DNA of 64,000 nucleotides from Streptomyces sp. NBC_00102 (GCF_026343115.1 NZ_JAPEMC010000001.1:1302001-1366000), one strand, 5' to 3'. Counted from the stretch's first letter, positions 15,281-25,177 are shown. Notes: generated from the letters alone by a model not told the origin. A program made the numbers and translations.

Positions 15281-16516
15281 TCAGCGGACGGCGGACTTCA
15301 GGGGTACGGCGGGGTCGGCGGCCCGCTCGGGATCGACGGTCCGGCCGGAGGCGACGAGCCTGCGTCCCTGGGTGAGATCGCGCGGACGGCCGACCGCCAG
15401 CAGGGCGACCAGCGCGCCGTCGCGGAGCCAGAGCACGGTCCACTCCTCGTCGGCCGGGTCACCGCGCCACAGCAGGGTGTCGGCGTCCGTGTGGTGCCCC
15501 GCGTACTGGACGAACCGGCCGAACTGCTCGGACCAGAAGTACGGCACCGGGTCGTAGGGCTCGGTGGCGTCGGGTCCTTCAGCGCCCGTGATGCCCGCCG
15601 CGACCGTGCGCGGGCCCTGGAGGGCGTTGTCCCAGTGGTGGACCAGGAGGCGGGCGCCGTAGCGCGTGGAGGGGTACGAGGCGCAGTCCCCGACCGCGTA
15701 CACGCCGGGCACCGAGGTGCGCAGCGTGGCGTCGGCGGTGACCGATCCGTCCGGGCCCAGCGCGACGCCGGAGCCGGCGAGCCAGCCGGTGGCGGGGCGG
15801 GCGCCGATGCCGACGACCACCGCGCCGGCCGGCAGCCTGCGTCCGTCGGCGAGGACCACGGCGCCTGGTTCGACGCGGTCGACCCGGGCTCCGGTGAGGA
15901 GCGTGGCGCCGCCGCGTGCGTACCAGTCGGCCATGGGGGCGGCGACCTCGGCGGGCAGCACCCCGGCGAGCGGGCGGGGGGCGGCTTCCACGACGGTGAC
16001 CGTGCAGCCGGCGGCACGGGCGGCGGTCGCGAACTCGGCTCCGATCCAGCCCGCGCCGACCACGACGACGTCGTGCTTTCCGGCGAGGACGGGCCGCAGC
16101 CGCGCCGCGTCGTCCAGGGTGCGCAGCAGGTGGACGCCGGGGATCCCTTCGGAGCCGGGCAGTGTCAGGGGTTCGGCGCCGGTGGCGAGGACGAGGACGT
16201 CGTACGGGACCGGGCCGGCCTCGGTGTCCACCTCCCGGTCGGCGGGGCGCAAGCCCTCGACGGAGAGTCCGAGGCGCAGGCGGACGCCGAGCGTCTCGAA
16301 GTCGACGGCGAAGGCGGAGTGCTCGGCGGTGCCGAGCAGTACGGCCTTGGAGAGCGGCGGCCGGTCGTAGGGCTGGTGGGGCTCCGCGCCGATGAGGGTG
16401 ACGGGCCCGGAGTACCCCTCGTCCCGCAGCGCCACCGCGGTCTGCACTCCCGCCATGCCCGCTCCGACGATGACGACGCCGTGCTCCGGCGCCCGCTGGT
16501 CGCTCTGTTCGCTCAC
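15281..16516 (-). CDS. NAD(P)/FAD-dependent ferredoxin-reductase-like oxidoreductase
   Basis: 411 residues with two Rossmann motifs: VIVGAGMAGVQTAVALRDEG for FAD and VVVVGAGWIGAEFATAARAAG for NAD(P)H. Further motifs are PYDRPPLSK, VLATGAEPL, VYAVGDCASYPS and a reductase C-terminal domain (DPVPYFWSEQFGRFVQYAG). This is the rhodocoxin/BphA4 reductase group, which passes electrons to ferredoxins, usually for P450 or dioxygenase systems; no partner is adjacent. GTG 16516 is preceded by TAGGGT at 6 nt, and an inverted repeat lies just upstream. Confidence 0.9.
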   Translation of the reverse strand: MSEQSDQRAPEHGVVIVGAGMAGVQTAVALRDEGYSGPVTLIGAEPHQPYDRPPLSKAVLLGTAEHSAFAVDFETLGVRLRLGLSVEGLRPADREVDTEAGPVPYDVLVLATGAEPLTLPGSEGIPGVHLLRTLDDAARLRPVLAGKHDVVVVGAGWIGAEFATAARAAGCTVTVVEAAPRPLAGVLPAEVAAPMADWYARGGATLLTGARVDRVEPGAVVLADGRRLPAGAVVVGIGARPATGWLAGSGVALGPDGSVTADATLRTSVPGVYAVGDCASYPSTRYGARLLVHHWDNALQGPRTVAAGITGAEGPDATEPYDPVPYFWSEQFGRFVQYAGHHTDADTLLWRGDPADEEWTVLWLRDGALVALLAVGRPRDLTQGRRLVASGRTVDPERAADPAVPLKSAVR

Positions 16517-16531
16517 GTACCCACCCTAAAC

Positions 16532-16550
16532 ACTTGACACTTCGTCAAGT
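16532..16550. promoter_or_regulatory. Inverted repeat over oxidoreductase promoter
   Basis: ACTTGAC (16532-16538) and GTCAAGT (16544-16550) are perfect 7-bp arms around ACTTC. The repeat ends 16 bp before the GTG start of the divergent oxidoreductase gene, beside the -10 box TAGGGT (16523-16528), where a repressor would act. The cognate regulator is not identifiable here. Confidence 0.6.
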
Positions 16551-16624
16551 TCCGGGGGGCGGCCGCCCCGGGCGACGGCTCGGTCGTGGCGCACGGACGG
16601 CGGGGTCTAGGGTGGCTGCGCAAG

Positions 16625-16722
16625 AACACTCGCGGGAGCCCGGACGGACCGGGCTGAGAGGGAGGCTGACGGCCTCCGACCGTACGAACCTGATCCGGGT
16701 CATGCCGGCGAAGGGAGGGGCT
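16625..16722 (+). ncRNA. TPP riboswitch (THI element)
   Basis: The conserved cores are present in order: ACTCGCGGGAGCCCGG, CGGGCTGAGAGGG, then ACCTGATCCGGGTCATGCC and GGCGAAGGGAGG. CTGAGA binds the pyrimidine of thiamine pyrophosphate, and the CCTGATC...ATGCCGGCGAAGGGA segment holds the pyrophosphate. The ribosome binding site for thiO (GGGAGGGG, 16713-16720) forms the 3' edge of the element, so TPP binding probably blocks translation initiation directly. Confidence 0.95.
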
Positions 16723-16730
16723 GGACACCC

Positions 16731-17986
16731 ATGCGCGCATCACGGGAACCGTCCACCGCCGCGGGCGGGGACACGACGGGCCGGGACACGGCCGTCGGGG
16801 ACACGACCGGCGCCGGCCGCCGGGGGCCCTCGTACGACGTGCTCGTCGTCGGGGGCGGCATCATCGGCCTGGTGACCGCCTGGCGGGCCGCGCAGGCGGG
16901 ACTGCGGACGGCGGTCGCCGATCCGGAGCCGGGCGGCGGGGCCGCGCGGGTGGCGGCCGGGATGCTGGCCGCCGTCACCGAACTCCACTACGGCGAGCAG
17001 ATGCTGCTCGGGCTCAACCTCGCCTCCGCCGCCCGCTACCCCGCGTTCGTCGCGGAGCTGGAGGCGGCGAGCGGCCGGGAGACCGGCTTCCGCGCCTGCG
17101 GCACCCTCGCGGTGGCGCTGGACTCCGACGACCGGGCGCACCTGCGCGAGCTGCACGCCCTCCAGGAGCGGTCGGGGCTGGACTCGCAGTGGCTGTCGGG
17201 GCGCGAATGCCGGCGGCTGGAGCCGATGCTGGCGCCGGGCGTACGGGGCGGGCTGCGGGTGGACGGCGACCACCAGGTCGACCCGCGCAGGCTGGCGACC
17301 GCGCTGCTGGCGGCCTGCGAGCGGGCCGGGGTGGTCTTCCACCGCAGCCCCTGCGAGCGTCTCGACGTCGCGCGCGGCCGGGCGTCCGGGGCGCTGCTCG
17401 CGGACGGTACGGCGGTTTCGGCCGGCCAGGTCGTACTGGCCGCCGGCAGCCTCAGCGCCCGGCTCCCGGGGCTGCCGGAGGGCGTCGCCCCACCGGTGCG
17501 GCCGGTGAAGGGCCAGGTGCTGCGGCTGACCGTGCCGCGCGCGTACGCCCCCTTCCTCAGCCGGACCGTGCGCGCGGTGGTGCGGGGCCAGGACCTGTAT
17601 CTCGTACCGCGCGAGAACGGCGAGCTGGTCGTCGGCGCGACCAGCGAGGAGATGGGCTGGGACACCACGGTGACGGCGGGCGGGGTGTACGAGCTGCTGC
17701 GCGACGCCCACGAGCTGGTACCCGGCATCACCGAGCTGCCGCTCACCGAGACCCTGGCCGGGCTGCGTCCCGCCACCCCGGACAACGCGCCGGTGCTCGG
17801 CCCGACCGCGCTGCCGGGGCTGCTGGTCGCCACCGGCCACCACCGCAACGGGGTGCTGCTGACCCCCGTCACCGGCGACGCGATGGCTCACGCGCTGACC
17901 ACCGGCGAGCTGCCCCCGGTGGCCCGCCCGTTCGCCCCGAGCCGCTTCACCACACCCGTAGTCCCCGCGCGCGAGGAGCAGTACGC

Positions 17987-17990
<4 letters not shown>
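16731..17990 (+). CDS. thiO: Glycine oxidase ThiO
   Basis: 419 residues. ThiO oxidises glycine to the iminoacetate used for the thiazole ring of thiamine. An unusual Thr/Gly/Asp-rich N-terminal 30 residues precedes the FAD motif DVLVVGGGIIGLVTAWRAA. Later motifs are GGGAARVAAGMLA, VKGQVLRLTVP, YLVPRENGELVVGATSEEMG, and near the C-terminus TPDNAPVLGPTALPGL and ATGHHRNGVLLTP. It is the first gene after the TPP riboswitch and overlaps thiS by 4 bp (ATGA). Confidence 0.93.
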
Positions 17991-19011
<1,021 letters not shown>

Positions 19012-19103
19012 ACGGGTCCGGCGTGTCACGGCTCGGCTGCGATACGGCCCCGGGCCCGCTCCGGGGCGCCCGGGGTGTCCGCGGCGGCTCGTAGACTCGT
19101 CGG

Positions 19104-21059
19104 GTGGACACGACCCTCCAGGACCCGCTGCTCGGACGGCTGCTCGACGGCCGCTACCGCGTCGACGCGCGCATCGCCGTGGGCGGGATGGCCACGGTCT
19201 ACCGGGCCGTGGACATCCGGCTCGACCGGGTGCTCGCCCTCAAGGTGATGCACCCCGCGCTCGCGGCCGACGCCTCGTTCGTCGAGCGCTTCATCCGCGA
19301 GGCGAAGTCGGTGGCGCGCCTGGCGCACCCCAACGTGGTCTCCGTCTTCGACCAGGGCGCCGAGGGTGCGTACGTCTACCTCGCGATGGAGTACGTCGCG
19401 GGGTGCACGCTCCGCGAGGTGCTGCGGGACCGCGGGGCCCTCCAGCCGCGCGCCGCGCTCGACATCCTGGAGCCGGTGCTGGCCGCGCTCGGCGCCGCCC
19501 ACCGGGCCGGGTTCGTGCACCGCGACATGAAGCCGGAGAACGTCCTCATAGGGGACGACGGCTGGGTGAAGGTGGCGGACTTCGGGCTGGTGCGCGCGGT
19601 CGGCACCGCCACCGACACCACCGGCTCCCTGCTGGGCACGGTCTCCTACCTCGCCCCCGAGCAGATCGAGCACGGCACGGCGGACACCCGCTCGGACGTG
19701 TACGCCTGCGGTGTGGTGATGTACGAGATGCTGACCGGCGCCAAGCCGCATACCGGCGAGAACGCCGCGCAGATCATCTACCAGCACCTCAACCAGGACG
19801 TCCCCCCGCCGTCCGCCGCCGTCCCCGGGCTCTCCCCGGCGCTGGACGCGCTGGTCGCGGGGGCCACGGCGCGCGACGCCCGGGCACGCGCGCAGGACGC
19901 GGTGGTGCTGCTCTCCGAGACCCTCGAAGCCCGTGCCCTGCTCAGCGACGCCGAACTGGACGCCGTACCGCCGCAGGCGCTCGCCCCGGGCGCCTCAGGC
20001 GCGGAAGACCGTACGAGCGTGCTGCCGCGCGCCGCGGCCGGGGACCCGGGTGCCACGAACCGGACGAGCCGGCTGGAGATGCCCGCCGCCGTCAGCGCCT
20101 CCGAGGCGCCCCGGCGGCTCCGGCGGTCCGGGCGTCCCGTGCGCACGGGACGCCCGGACCGCCAGGGCCGCCCGCGCCGCGGGGTCTACGCCTCGGTCGC
20201 CGCGCTGGTGCTGGTGCTGCTGGTCGGCAGCGGTGTCTGGTACATCAACTCGGGCCAGTTCACCCAGGTACCCTCGCTCCTCGGCCAGCCCCGGCAGACC
20301 GCCGAGAAGCGGCTCGACGAGGCCGGGCTCGACGTGAAGTCGGTGGCCCAGGCGTACAGCGACACGGTCGACCGGGGCTCGGTGATCAGCAGCGATCCCG
20401 CGCCCGGCGAACGGGTCCGGGGCAACGAGTCGGTGAAGCTGGTCGTCTCGCGGGGCCCGGAGATCGTGGAGGTCCCGGACGTGGCGGGGACCTCCCTGTC
20501 CGACGCGCGCCGGACGCTGAAGGAGGCCGGTCTGGCGCCCGGCATGGTGACCCGGGAGTTCAGCGACGACATCGGGCGCGGCGAGGTGGTCCGTACGGAC
20601 CCCGAGGCGGGCACCGGGCGCCACCCGGACTCCGCGGTGGCGCTGGTCGTGAGCAAGGGCTCCCCCGTCGACGTACCGGACGTCTCCGGGCTCTCCGTCG
20701 AGGACGCCACGGCGGCCTTGGAGGAGGAGGGGCTGAAGGCCGAGGTGAAGCCCGGCAGGATCAACTCCCCCGAGGTGGCCGGAGACGTCGCCGAGCAGAC
20801 TCCGGACCCGGGCGCCGAGGCGGCCGAGGGCGACACCGTCCAGCTCACCGTGTCCAAGGGTCCCCGGATGATCGAGGTGCCGGACGTCACCGGCAAGGAC
20901 GTGGACGAGGCGCGGGAGATCCTGGAGGACGCCGGCTTCGAGGTCAAGGTCGACCGGCCGTTCCTCTCCTTCAGCGACACGGTCGGCAGCCAGTCCGTGG
21001 ACGGCGGCGGCCGGGCCGCCGAGGGATCGGCCATCACCATCAGGACCAAGGGACTGTGA
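19104..21059 (+). CDS. PASTA-domain Ser/Thr protein kinase (PknB type)
   Basis: 651 residues: cytoplasmic kinase domain (about 12-275), an Ala/Arg-rich linker, one membrane helix (about 362-382, VAALVLVLLVGSGVWYI) and four extracytoplasmic PASTA repeats (starting at VPSLLGQP, VPDVAGTS, VPDVSGLS and VPDVTGKD). Kinase residues are intact: GGMATVYRA loop, ALKVM lysine, HRDMKPENV, DFGLVR and SYLAPEQ. PASTA kinases sense peptidoglycan fragments and control wall growth. GTG 19104 follows TAGACT by 6 nt, suggesting a leaderless transcript. The endonuclease IV gene is 2 bp downstream. Confidence 0.95.
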   Translation: MDTTLQDPLLGRLLDGRYRVDARIAVGGMATVYRAVDIRLDRVLALKVMHPALAADASFVERFIREAKSVARLAHPNVVSVFDQGAEGAYVYLAMEYVAGCTLREVLRDRGALQPRAALDILEPVLAALGAAHRAGFVHRDMKPENVLIGDDGWVKVADFGLVRAVGTATDTTGSLLGTVSYLAPEQIEHGTADTRSDVYACGVVMYEMLTGAKPHTGENAAQIIYQHLNQDVPPPSAAVPGLSPALDALVAGATARDARARAQDAVVLLSETLEARALLSDAELDAVPPQALAPGASGAEDRTSVLPRAAAGDPGATNRTSRLEMPAAVSASEAPRRLRRSGRPVRTGRPDRQGRPRRGVYASVAALVLVLLVGSGVWYINSGQFTQVPSLLGQPRQTAEKRLDEAGLDVKSVAQAYSDTVDRGSVISSDPAPGERVRGNESVKLVVSRGPEIVEVPDVAGTSLSDARRTLKEAGLAPGMVTREFSDDIGRGEVVRTDPEAGTGRHPDSAVALVVSKGSPVDVPDVSGLSVEDATAALEEEGLKAEVKPGRINSPEVAGDVAEQTPDPGAEAAEGDTVQLTVSKGPRMIEVPDVTGKDVDEAREILEDAGFEVKVDRPFLSFSDTVGSQSVDGGGRAAEGSAITIRTKGL

Positions 21060-21061
21060 GC

Positions 21062-21928
21062 ATGCGCAACCCGGTGGGCGGACACGTCCCGGTGGCCGGC
21101 GGGCTGGTGAGGACCGGGATCGGTTACGCCGACGAACTGGCGGCCGAGACCGTCCAGGTCTTCGTGGCGAACCCGCGCGGCTGGGCCACCCCGGCGGGCA
21201 AGCCCGAGCAGGACGAGCTGTTCCGCAAGGAGTGCGAGGCCCGGGACATGCCGGTCTACGTGCACGCCCCGTACCTGATCAACTTCGGCTCGCACACCGA
21301 GGCGACCGTGGAGAAGTCCGTGGAGTCCCTGCGGCACTCGCTGCGCCGCGCGCGCGAGATCGGCGCGCTGGGCGTCGTCGTCCACACGGGTTCGGCGACC
21401 GGCGGCCGGCCCCGGGAGGAGGCGCTGGCGCAGGTGCGGGACCACATGCTCCCGCTGCTGGACGAGCTGACCCACGACGACGACCCCGATCTCCTGCTGG
21501 AGTCGACCGCCGGCCAGGGGTTCTCGCTCTGCTCGCGGACCTGGGACTTCGGGCCGTACTTCGAGGCACTGGACTCCCACCCCAAGCTGGGCGTCTGCCT
21601 GGACACCTGCCACATCTACGCGGCGGGCCACGACCTCGCGGGTCCCTCCGGGATGAGCCGGACCCTGGACCTGCTGGTGGAGACGGTCGGCGAGGGGCGG
21701 CTGAAGCTGATCCACGCCAATGACTCCAAGGACGTGGTCGGCGCCCACAAGGACCGGCACGAGAACATCGGCTCGGGCCACATCGGCGCGGAGCCGTTCC
21801 GGGAGCTGTTCGCGCACCCGGCGACGTCCGGGGTGCCGCTGGTCATCGAGACGCCGGGCGGGAAAGAGGGGCACGCGGCGGACGTGGCCCGGCTGAAGGA
21901 GCTGCGGGACTCCGCCGCGACGTCCTGA
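21062..21928 (+). CDS. nfo: Deoxyribonuclease IV (endonuclease IV)
   Basis: 288 residues, AP endonuclease family 2. It incises DNA at abasic sites in base excision repair. Metal-ligand motifs of the TIM barrel are visible: VYVHAPYLINFGS, VVVHTGSATGG, LLLESTAGQG, LGVCLDTCHIYAAGHD, LIHANDSKD and HENIGSGHIG. AAGGGA lies 8 nt before ATG 21062; a GTG at 21056 overlapping the kinase stop is the alternative. It is tightly linked to the PASTA kinase gene, so the pair is probably cotranscribed. Confidence 0.93.
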   Translation: MRNPVGGHVPVAGGLVRTGIGYADELAAETVQVFVANPRGWATPAGKPEQDELFRKECEARDMPVYVHAPYLINFGSHTEATVEKSVESLRHSLRRAREIGALGVVVHTGSATGGRPREEALAQVRDHMLPLLDELTHDDDPDLLLESTAGQGFSLCSRTWDFGPYFEALDSHPKLGVCLDTCHIYAAGHDLAGPSGMSRTLDLLVETVGEGRLKLIHANDSKDVVGAHKDRHENIGSGHIGAEPFRELFAHPATSGVPLVIETPGGKEGHAADVARLKELRDSAATS

Positions 21929-21947
21929 ACCCGATCGGGGCCGGAGT

Positions 21948-22580
21948 TCAGAGCTCGGGGCCGTCCCCGGGCTTCTCCTGGTAGGAGTAGCGCTGCTCGC
22001 TCCACGGGTCGCCGATGTTGTGGTAGCCGCGCTCCTCCCAGAAACCTCGGCGGTCGGCCGTCATGTACTCGATGCCGCGGACCCATTTCGGGCCCTTCCA
22101 GGCGTACAGGTGCGGGACGACCAGGCGCAGCGGGAAGCCGTGCTCGGCGGTGAGGAGTTCGCCGTCCTTGTGGGTGGCGAAGAGGGTGCGGTCCGAGGCG
22201 AAGTCGGCGAGCCGGAGGTTCGAGGAGAAGCCGTATTCGGCCCACACCATCGCATGGGTGACGTCGTCCGCGGGCGGGGCGAGGGAGAGGATCACCGAGG
22301 CGGGCACACCGCCCCACTCGGAGCCGAGCATGCTGAACTTGGTCACGCAGTGCAGATCGGCGACGACGGAGGAGAACGGGAGCTCCGAGAACTGCTCGTG
22401 GTTCCAGCAGTGCTTCCCGCCGTCGGCGGTGGCTCCGAAGACCCGGAATTCCCAGCGTTCCGGCCGGAACTTGGGAACCGGGCCGTAGTGGGTCACCGGC
22501 CATCCGCGCTGCAGTCGCTGGCCCGGCGGAAGCTCGGACCGACCCGCTGTGCGGTACCCCTCGCTTTCCGGCTGACCCAT
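21948..22580 (-). CDS. Sulfite-oxidase-like molybdopterin protein
   Basis: 210 residues from ATG 22580. It belongs to the oxidoreductase molybdopterin-binding family: DLHCVTKFSMLGSEWGGVP contains the conserved Cys that ligates molybdenum, with FPLRLVVPHLYAWKGPKWV and FWEERGYHN typical of small cytoplasmic sulfite-oxidase-like proteins. No Tat signal or dimerisation domain is present, so it is shorter than true sulfite oxidases and the substrate is unknown. GGAGG sits only 1 nt before this ATG, so the start is uncertain. It converges on nfo with only 19 bp between. Confidence 0.85.
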   Translation of the reverse strand: MGQPESEGYRTAGRSELPPGQRLQRGWPVTHYGPVPKFRPERWEFRVFGATADGGKHCWNHEQFSELPFSSVVADLHCVTKFSMLGSEWGGVPASVILSLAPPADDVTHAMVWAEYGFSSNLRLADFASDRTLFATHKDGELLTAEHGFPLRLVVPHLYAWKGPKWVRGIEYMTADRRGFWEERGYHNIGDPWSEQRYSYQEKPGDGPEL

Positions 22581-22647
22581 GCCTCCATGGTGACAGACAG
22601 GCAGGGGTGGTGATGACCAGGGACGAAGCGAATGGGGCAACTCGCAC

Positions 22648-22661
22648 TAAGTATGCACTTA
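22648..22661. promoter_or_regulatory. Inverted repeat between sulfite-oxidase-like gene and bfr
   Basis: TAAGT (22648-22652) and ACTTA (22657-22661) flank ATGC, about 70 bp from each of the two divergent starts. GCACTAAGT/GCACTTACT also forms a direct repeat here. It is a candidate operator for either gene. Confidence 0.4.
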
Positions 22662-22733
22662 CTGGACGGCCGGAGGGTGCGGTGCGAGGATCTGCGCAAC
22701 TGTCCGGTACACCGGTTGGAAGGAGCCTCTGCG

Positions 22734-23213
22734 ATGCAGGGCGACCCCGAGGTCATCGAGTTCCTGAACGAACAGCTGACGGCCGAACTGACTGCCATCA
22801 ACCAGTACTTCCTGCACGCGAAGATGCAGGACAACTTCGGCTGGACGAAGCTCGCCAAGTACACCCGGGCCGAGTCGTTCGACGAGATGAAGCACGCCGA
22901 GATCCTGACCGACCGGATCCTCTTCCTCGACGGCCTCCCGAACTACCAGCGCCTCTTCCACGTGCGTGTCGGCCAGACGGTGACGGAGATGTTCCAGGCG
23001 GACCGCCAGGTGGAGGTGGAGGCGATCGACCGTCTCAAGCGCGGCATCGAGGTCATGCGGACCAAGGGCGACATCACCTCGGCCAACATCTTCGAGTCGA
23101 TCCTGGAGGACGAGGAGCACCACATCGACTACCTGGACACGCAGCTGGAGCTGGTGGCGAAGCTCGGGGAGCCGCTCTACATCGCCCAGCAGATCGAGCA
23201 GCCGGAGGGCTGA
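22734..23213 (+). CDS. bfr: Bacterioferritin
   Basis: 159 residues, start ATG 22734 with GGAAGGAG 8 nt upstream. The four-helix ferritin-like protein assembles as a 24-mer that oxidises and stores iron. Ferroxidase residues lie in ELTAINQYFLH, ESFDEMKHAEIL (Glu and His), VEVEAIDRL and LEDEEHHIDYLDTQ. Met in DEMKHAE is the likely axial haem ligand. Its reductase partner bfd lies 60 bp downstream, on the opposite strand and convergent, under iron-box control. Confidence 0.96.
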   Translation: MQGDPEVIEFLNEQLTAELTAINQYFLHAKMQDNFGWTKLAKYTRAESFDEMKHAEILTDRILFLDGLPNYQRLFHVRVGQTVTEMFQADRQVEVEAIDRLKRGIEVMRTKGDITSANIFESILEDEEHHIDYLDTQLELVAKLGEPLYIAQQIEQPEG

Positions 23214-23273
23214 CGCGCACCGGTCGCGCGCAGGCGTACGGCTTCGGTCGGACGCTTCGGTCGGACGTTCCGG

Positions 23274-23552
23274 TCAGGCGGCTTCGGGGAACGCTTCCGG
23301 GAACGCGACGACCGGCGACTCCACGGCGTCCGGCAGGTCCGCGGAAGGGGTGAGCGGGTCGGCGCGGCGCTCCAGCAGCTCGCGGCGCGGGCACTCGCCC
23401 CGGCCGAGCAGCGCCTGGATGCGGCGGACACAGCCGCCACAGTCGGTGCCGGCCTTGCAGGCGGAGGCGATCTGCCGGGGGGTGCGGGCCCCGTCCGCCG
23501 CATGCTGCTTCACCTGCTGTTCGGTGACGCCGAAACAGGAGCAGACGTACAT
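23274..23552 (-). CDS. bfd: Bacterioferritin-associated ferredoxin
   Basis: 92 residues from ATG 23552 (GGGAGG 8 nt upstream). The first 45 residues form the [2Fe-2S] domain: MYVCSCFGVTEQQ and TDCGGCVRRIQALLG place cysteines at 4, 6, 38 and 41, the same spacing I recall for E. coli Bfd. Bfd reduces the haem of bacterioferritin to release stored iron. The tail (about 50-92) is longer than in E. coli and of low complexity. An iron box lies 46-64 bp upstream of the start. Confidence 0.93.
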   Translation of the reverse strand: MYVCSCFGVTEQQVKQHAADGARTPRQIASACKAGTDCGGCVRRIQALLGRGECPRRELLERRADPLTPSADLPDAVESPVVAFPEAFPEAA

Positions 23553-23597
23553 GCGGTTCACCTCCCGGGGAGCGTGCGGGTCCACCTCCCGACTCGG

Positions 23598-23616
23598 TGA
23601 GGCAACCCTAACCTTA
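23598..23616 (-). promoter_or_regulatory. Iron box (DmdR/IdeR-type operator) upstream of bfd
   Basis: The minus-strand sequence TAAGGTTAGGGTTGCCTCA matches the actinobacterial iron-box consensus TTAGGTTAGGCTCACCTAA at 14 of 19 positions. Repression by DmdR/IdeR with ferrous iron would switch bfd on during iron shortage, as expected for an iron-release ferredoxin. Confidence 0.8.
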
Positions 23617-23654
23617 CCCATGGGAGCCGGTGGGCAAAAGCCCCGGAACGCCCA

Positions 23655-23688
23655 GTGGGGCACGGATCACATCGGATCCATGCCCCAC
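23655..23688 (-). terminator. Terminator of the DAHP synthase gene
   Basis: GTGGGGCA/TGCCCCAC plus an inner GGATC/GATCC stem, with a single mismatch between them and a 6-nt loop. It lies 26 bp after the aroH stop and before the bfd promoter. Confidence 0.7.
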
Positions 23689-23713
23689 CGTCGCGTCTCA
23701 CGTCCCCGCGGAC

Positions 23714-25066
23714 TTACTGGTCGCGGTACATCTCCGCGACGAGGAAGGCCAGGTCGAGCGACTGGCTGCGGTTGAGCCGCGGGTCGCAGGCCGTCTCGTA
23801 GCGCTGGTGCAGGTCGTCCACGAGGATCTCGTGGCCGCCGCCGACGCACTCGGTGACATCGTCACCGGTGAGCTCGACGTGGATGCCGCCCGGGTGGGTG
23901 CCCAGGCCCTTGTGTACCTCGAAGAAGCCCTTGACCTCGTCCAGGACGTCGTCGAAGCGGCGCGTCTTGTGGCCGGAGGCGGCTTCGTAGGTGTTGCCGT
24001 GCATCGGGTCGGTGACCCAGGCGACGACCGCGCCGGAGGCGGTGACCTTCTCGACCAGCTCGGGCAGCTTGTCGCGGACCTTGTCGGCGCCCATGCGGAC
24101 GACGAAGGTCAGCCGGCCGGGCTCGCGCTCGGGGTCCAGGCGGTCGATGTAGCCGAGCGCCTCGTCGACGGAGGTCGTCGGACCGAGCTTGATGCCGATC
24201 GGGTTGCGGATCTTCGAGGCGAACTCGATGTGCGCGCCGTCCATCTGGCGGGTGCGCTCACCGACCCAGACCATGTGGCCGGAGGTGTTGTAGAGCTCGC
24301 CGGTGCGCGAGTCGGTGCGGGTCAGCGCCGTCTCGTAGTCCAGCAGCAGGGCCTCGTGCGAGGAGTAGAACTCGACCGCCTTGAACTCGGCCGGGTCGGT
24401 GCCGCATGCCTTCATGAAGTTCATGGCGTTGTCGATCTCGCGGGCCAGCGCCTCGTAGCGCTGTCCGGAGGGCGAGGACCGCACGAAGTCCTGGTTCCAG
24501 GCGTGCACCTGGCGCAGGTCGGCGTAGCCGCCGGTGGTGAAGGCCCGGACGAGGTTCAGCGTCGAAGCGGACGCGTGGTACATCTGCTTCAGGCGCTGGG
24601 GGTCCGGGATGCGGGCGGCCTCGGTGAACTCGAAGCCGTTGACCGAGTCGCCGCGGTAGGTCGGCAGCGTGACGCCGTCGCGGGTCTCGGTCGGCTTGGA
24701 GCGCGGCTTGGAGTACTGCCCGGCGATCCGGCCCACCTTGACGACCGGGACGGCCGCCGCGTAGGTCAGGACGGCGCTCATCTGGAGCAGGGTCTTCAGC
24801 TTGGCCCGGATGTGGTCGGCGGACACGGCATCGAAGGCCTCGGCGCAGTCGCCGCCCTGCAGCAGGAACGCCTCGCCCTTGGCGACGGCTCCCATGCGGG
24901 CGCGCAGCTGGTCGCACTCGCCCGCGAAGACGAGCGGCGGATACGACGCGAGGTCCGCGAGTACATCGCGCAGCGCCTCGGAGTCGGGGTACTCGGGCTG
25001 CTGCGCCGCGGGAAGGTCTCGCCAGGTGTTGCCACCGGCGACGGAGGTATTGGCGTTCACGGTCAC
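23714..25066 (-). CDS. aroH: Class II 3-deoxy-7-phosphoheptulonate synthase
   Basis: 450 residues, plant-like class II DAHP synthase. It condenses phosphoenolpyruvate and erythrose 4-phosphate at the entry to the shikimate pathway. Motifs are LLQGGDCAEAF with the metal-binding Cys, VGRIAGQYSKPRSKP, WVTDPMHGNTYEA with His, GGIHVELTGDDVTEC with Glu and CDPRLNRSQSLDLA with Asp. GTG 25066 follows TAGGCT by 7 nt, so the transcript may be leaderless. It diverges from the trp attenuator and fused anthranilate synthase, linking supply of chorismate to tryptophan. Confidence 0.95.
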   Translation of the reverse strand: MTVNANTSVAGGNTWRDLPAAQQPEYPDSEALRDVLADLASYPPLVFAGECDQLRARMGAVAKGEAFLLQGGDCAEAFDAVSADHIRAKLKTLLQMSAVLTYAAAVPVVKVGRIAGQYSKPRSKPTETRDGVTLPTYRGDSVNGFEFTEAARIPDPQRLKQMYHASASTLNLVRAFTTGGYADLRQVHAWNQDFVRSSPSGQRYEALAREIDNAMNFMKACGTDPAEFKAVEFYSSHEALLLDYETALTRTDSRTGELYNTSGHMVWVGERTRQMDGAHIEFASKIRNPIGIKLGPTTSVDEALGYIDRLDPEREPGRLTFVVRMGADKVRDKLPELVEKVTASGAVVAWVTDPMHGNTYEAASGHKTRRFDDVLDEVKGFFEVHKGLGTHPGGIHVELTGDDVTECVGGGHEILVDDLHQRYETACDPRLNRSQSLDLAFLVAEMYRDQ

Positions 25067-25177
25067 GGCGACCAGCCTACGTTGTCACGGGGCGCGTCCA
25101 TCCGGTCGCTCAATAGTTGAGACGCTCGCTCGCATGGCGGGCGTCGCGGCACTTGCCCCCACGGCCCGCGGTAGCGC

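Noticed and set aside
23241-23266. Two 13-bp direct repeats downstream of bfr (GCTTCGGTCGGAC)
   Set aside because: Only two copies, partly within the end of bfd, with no promoter or structure; probably a small duplication.
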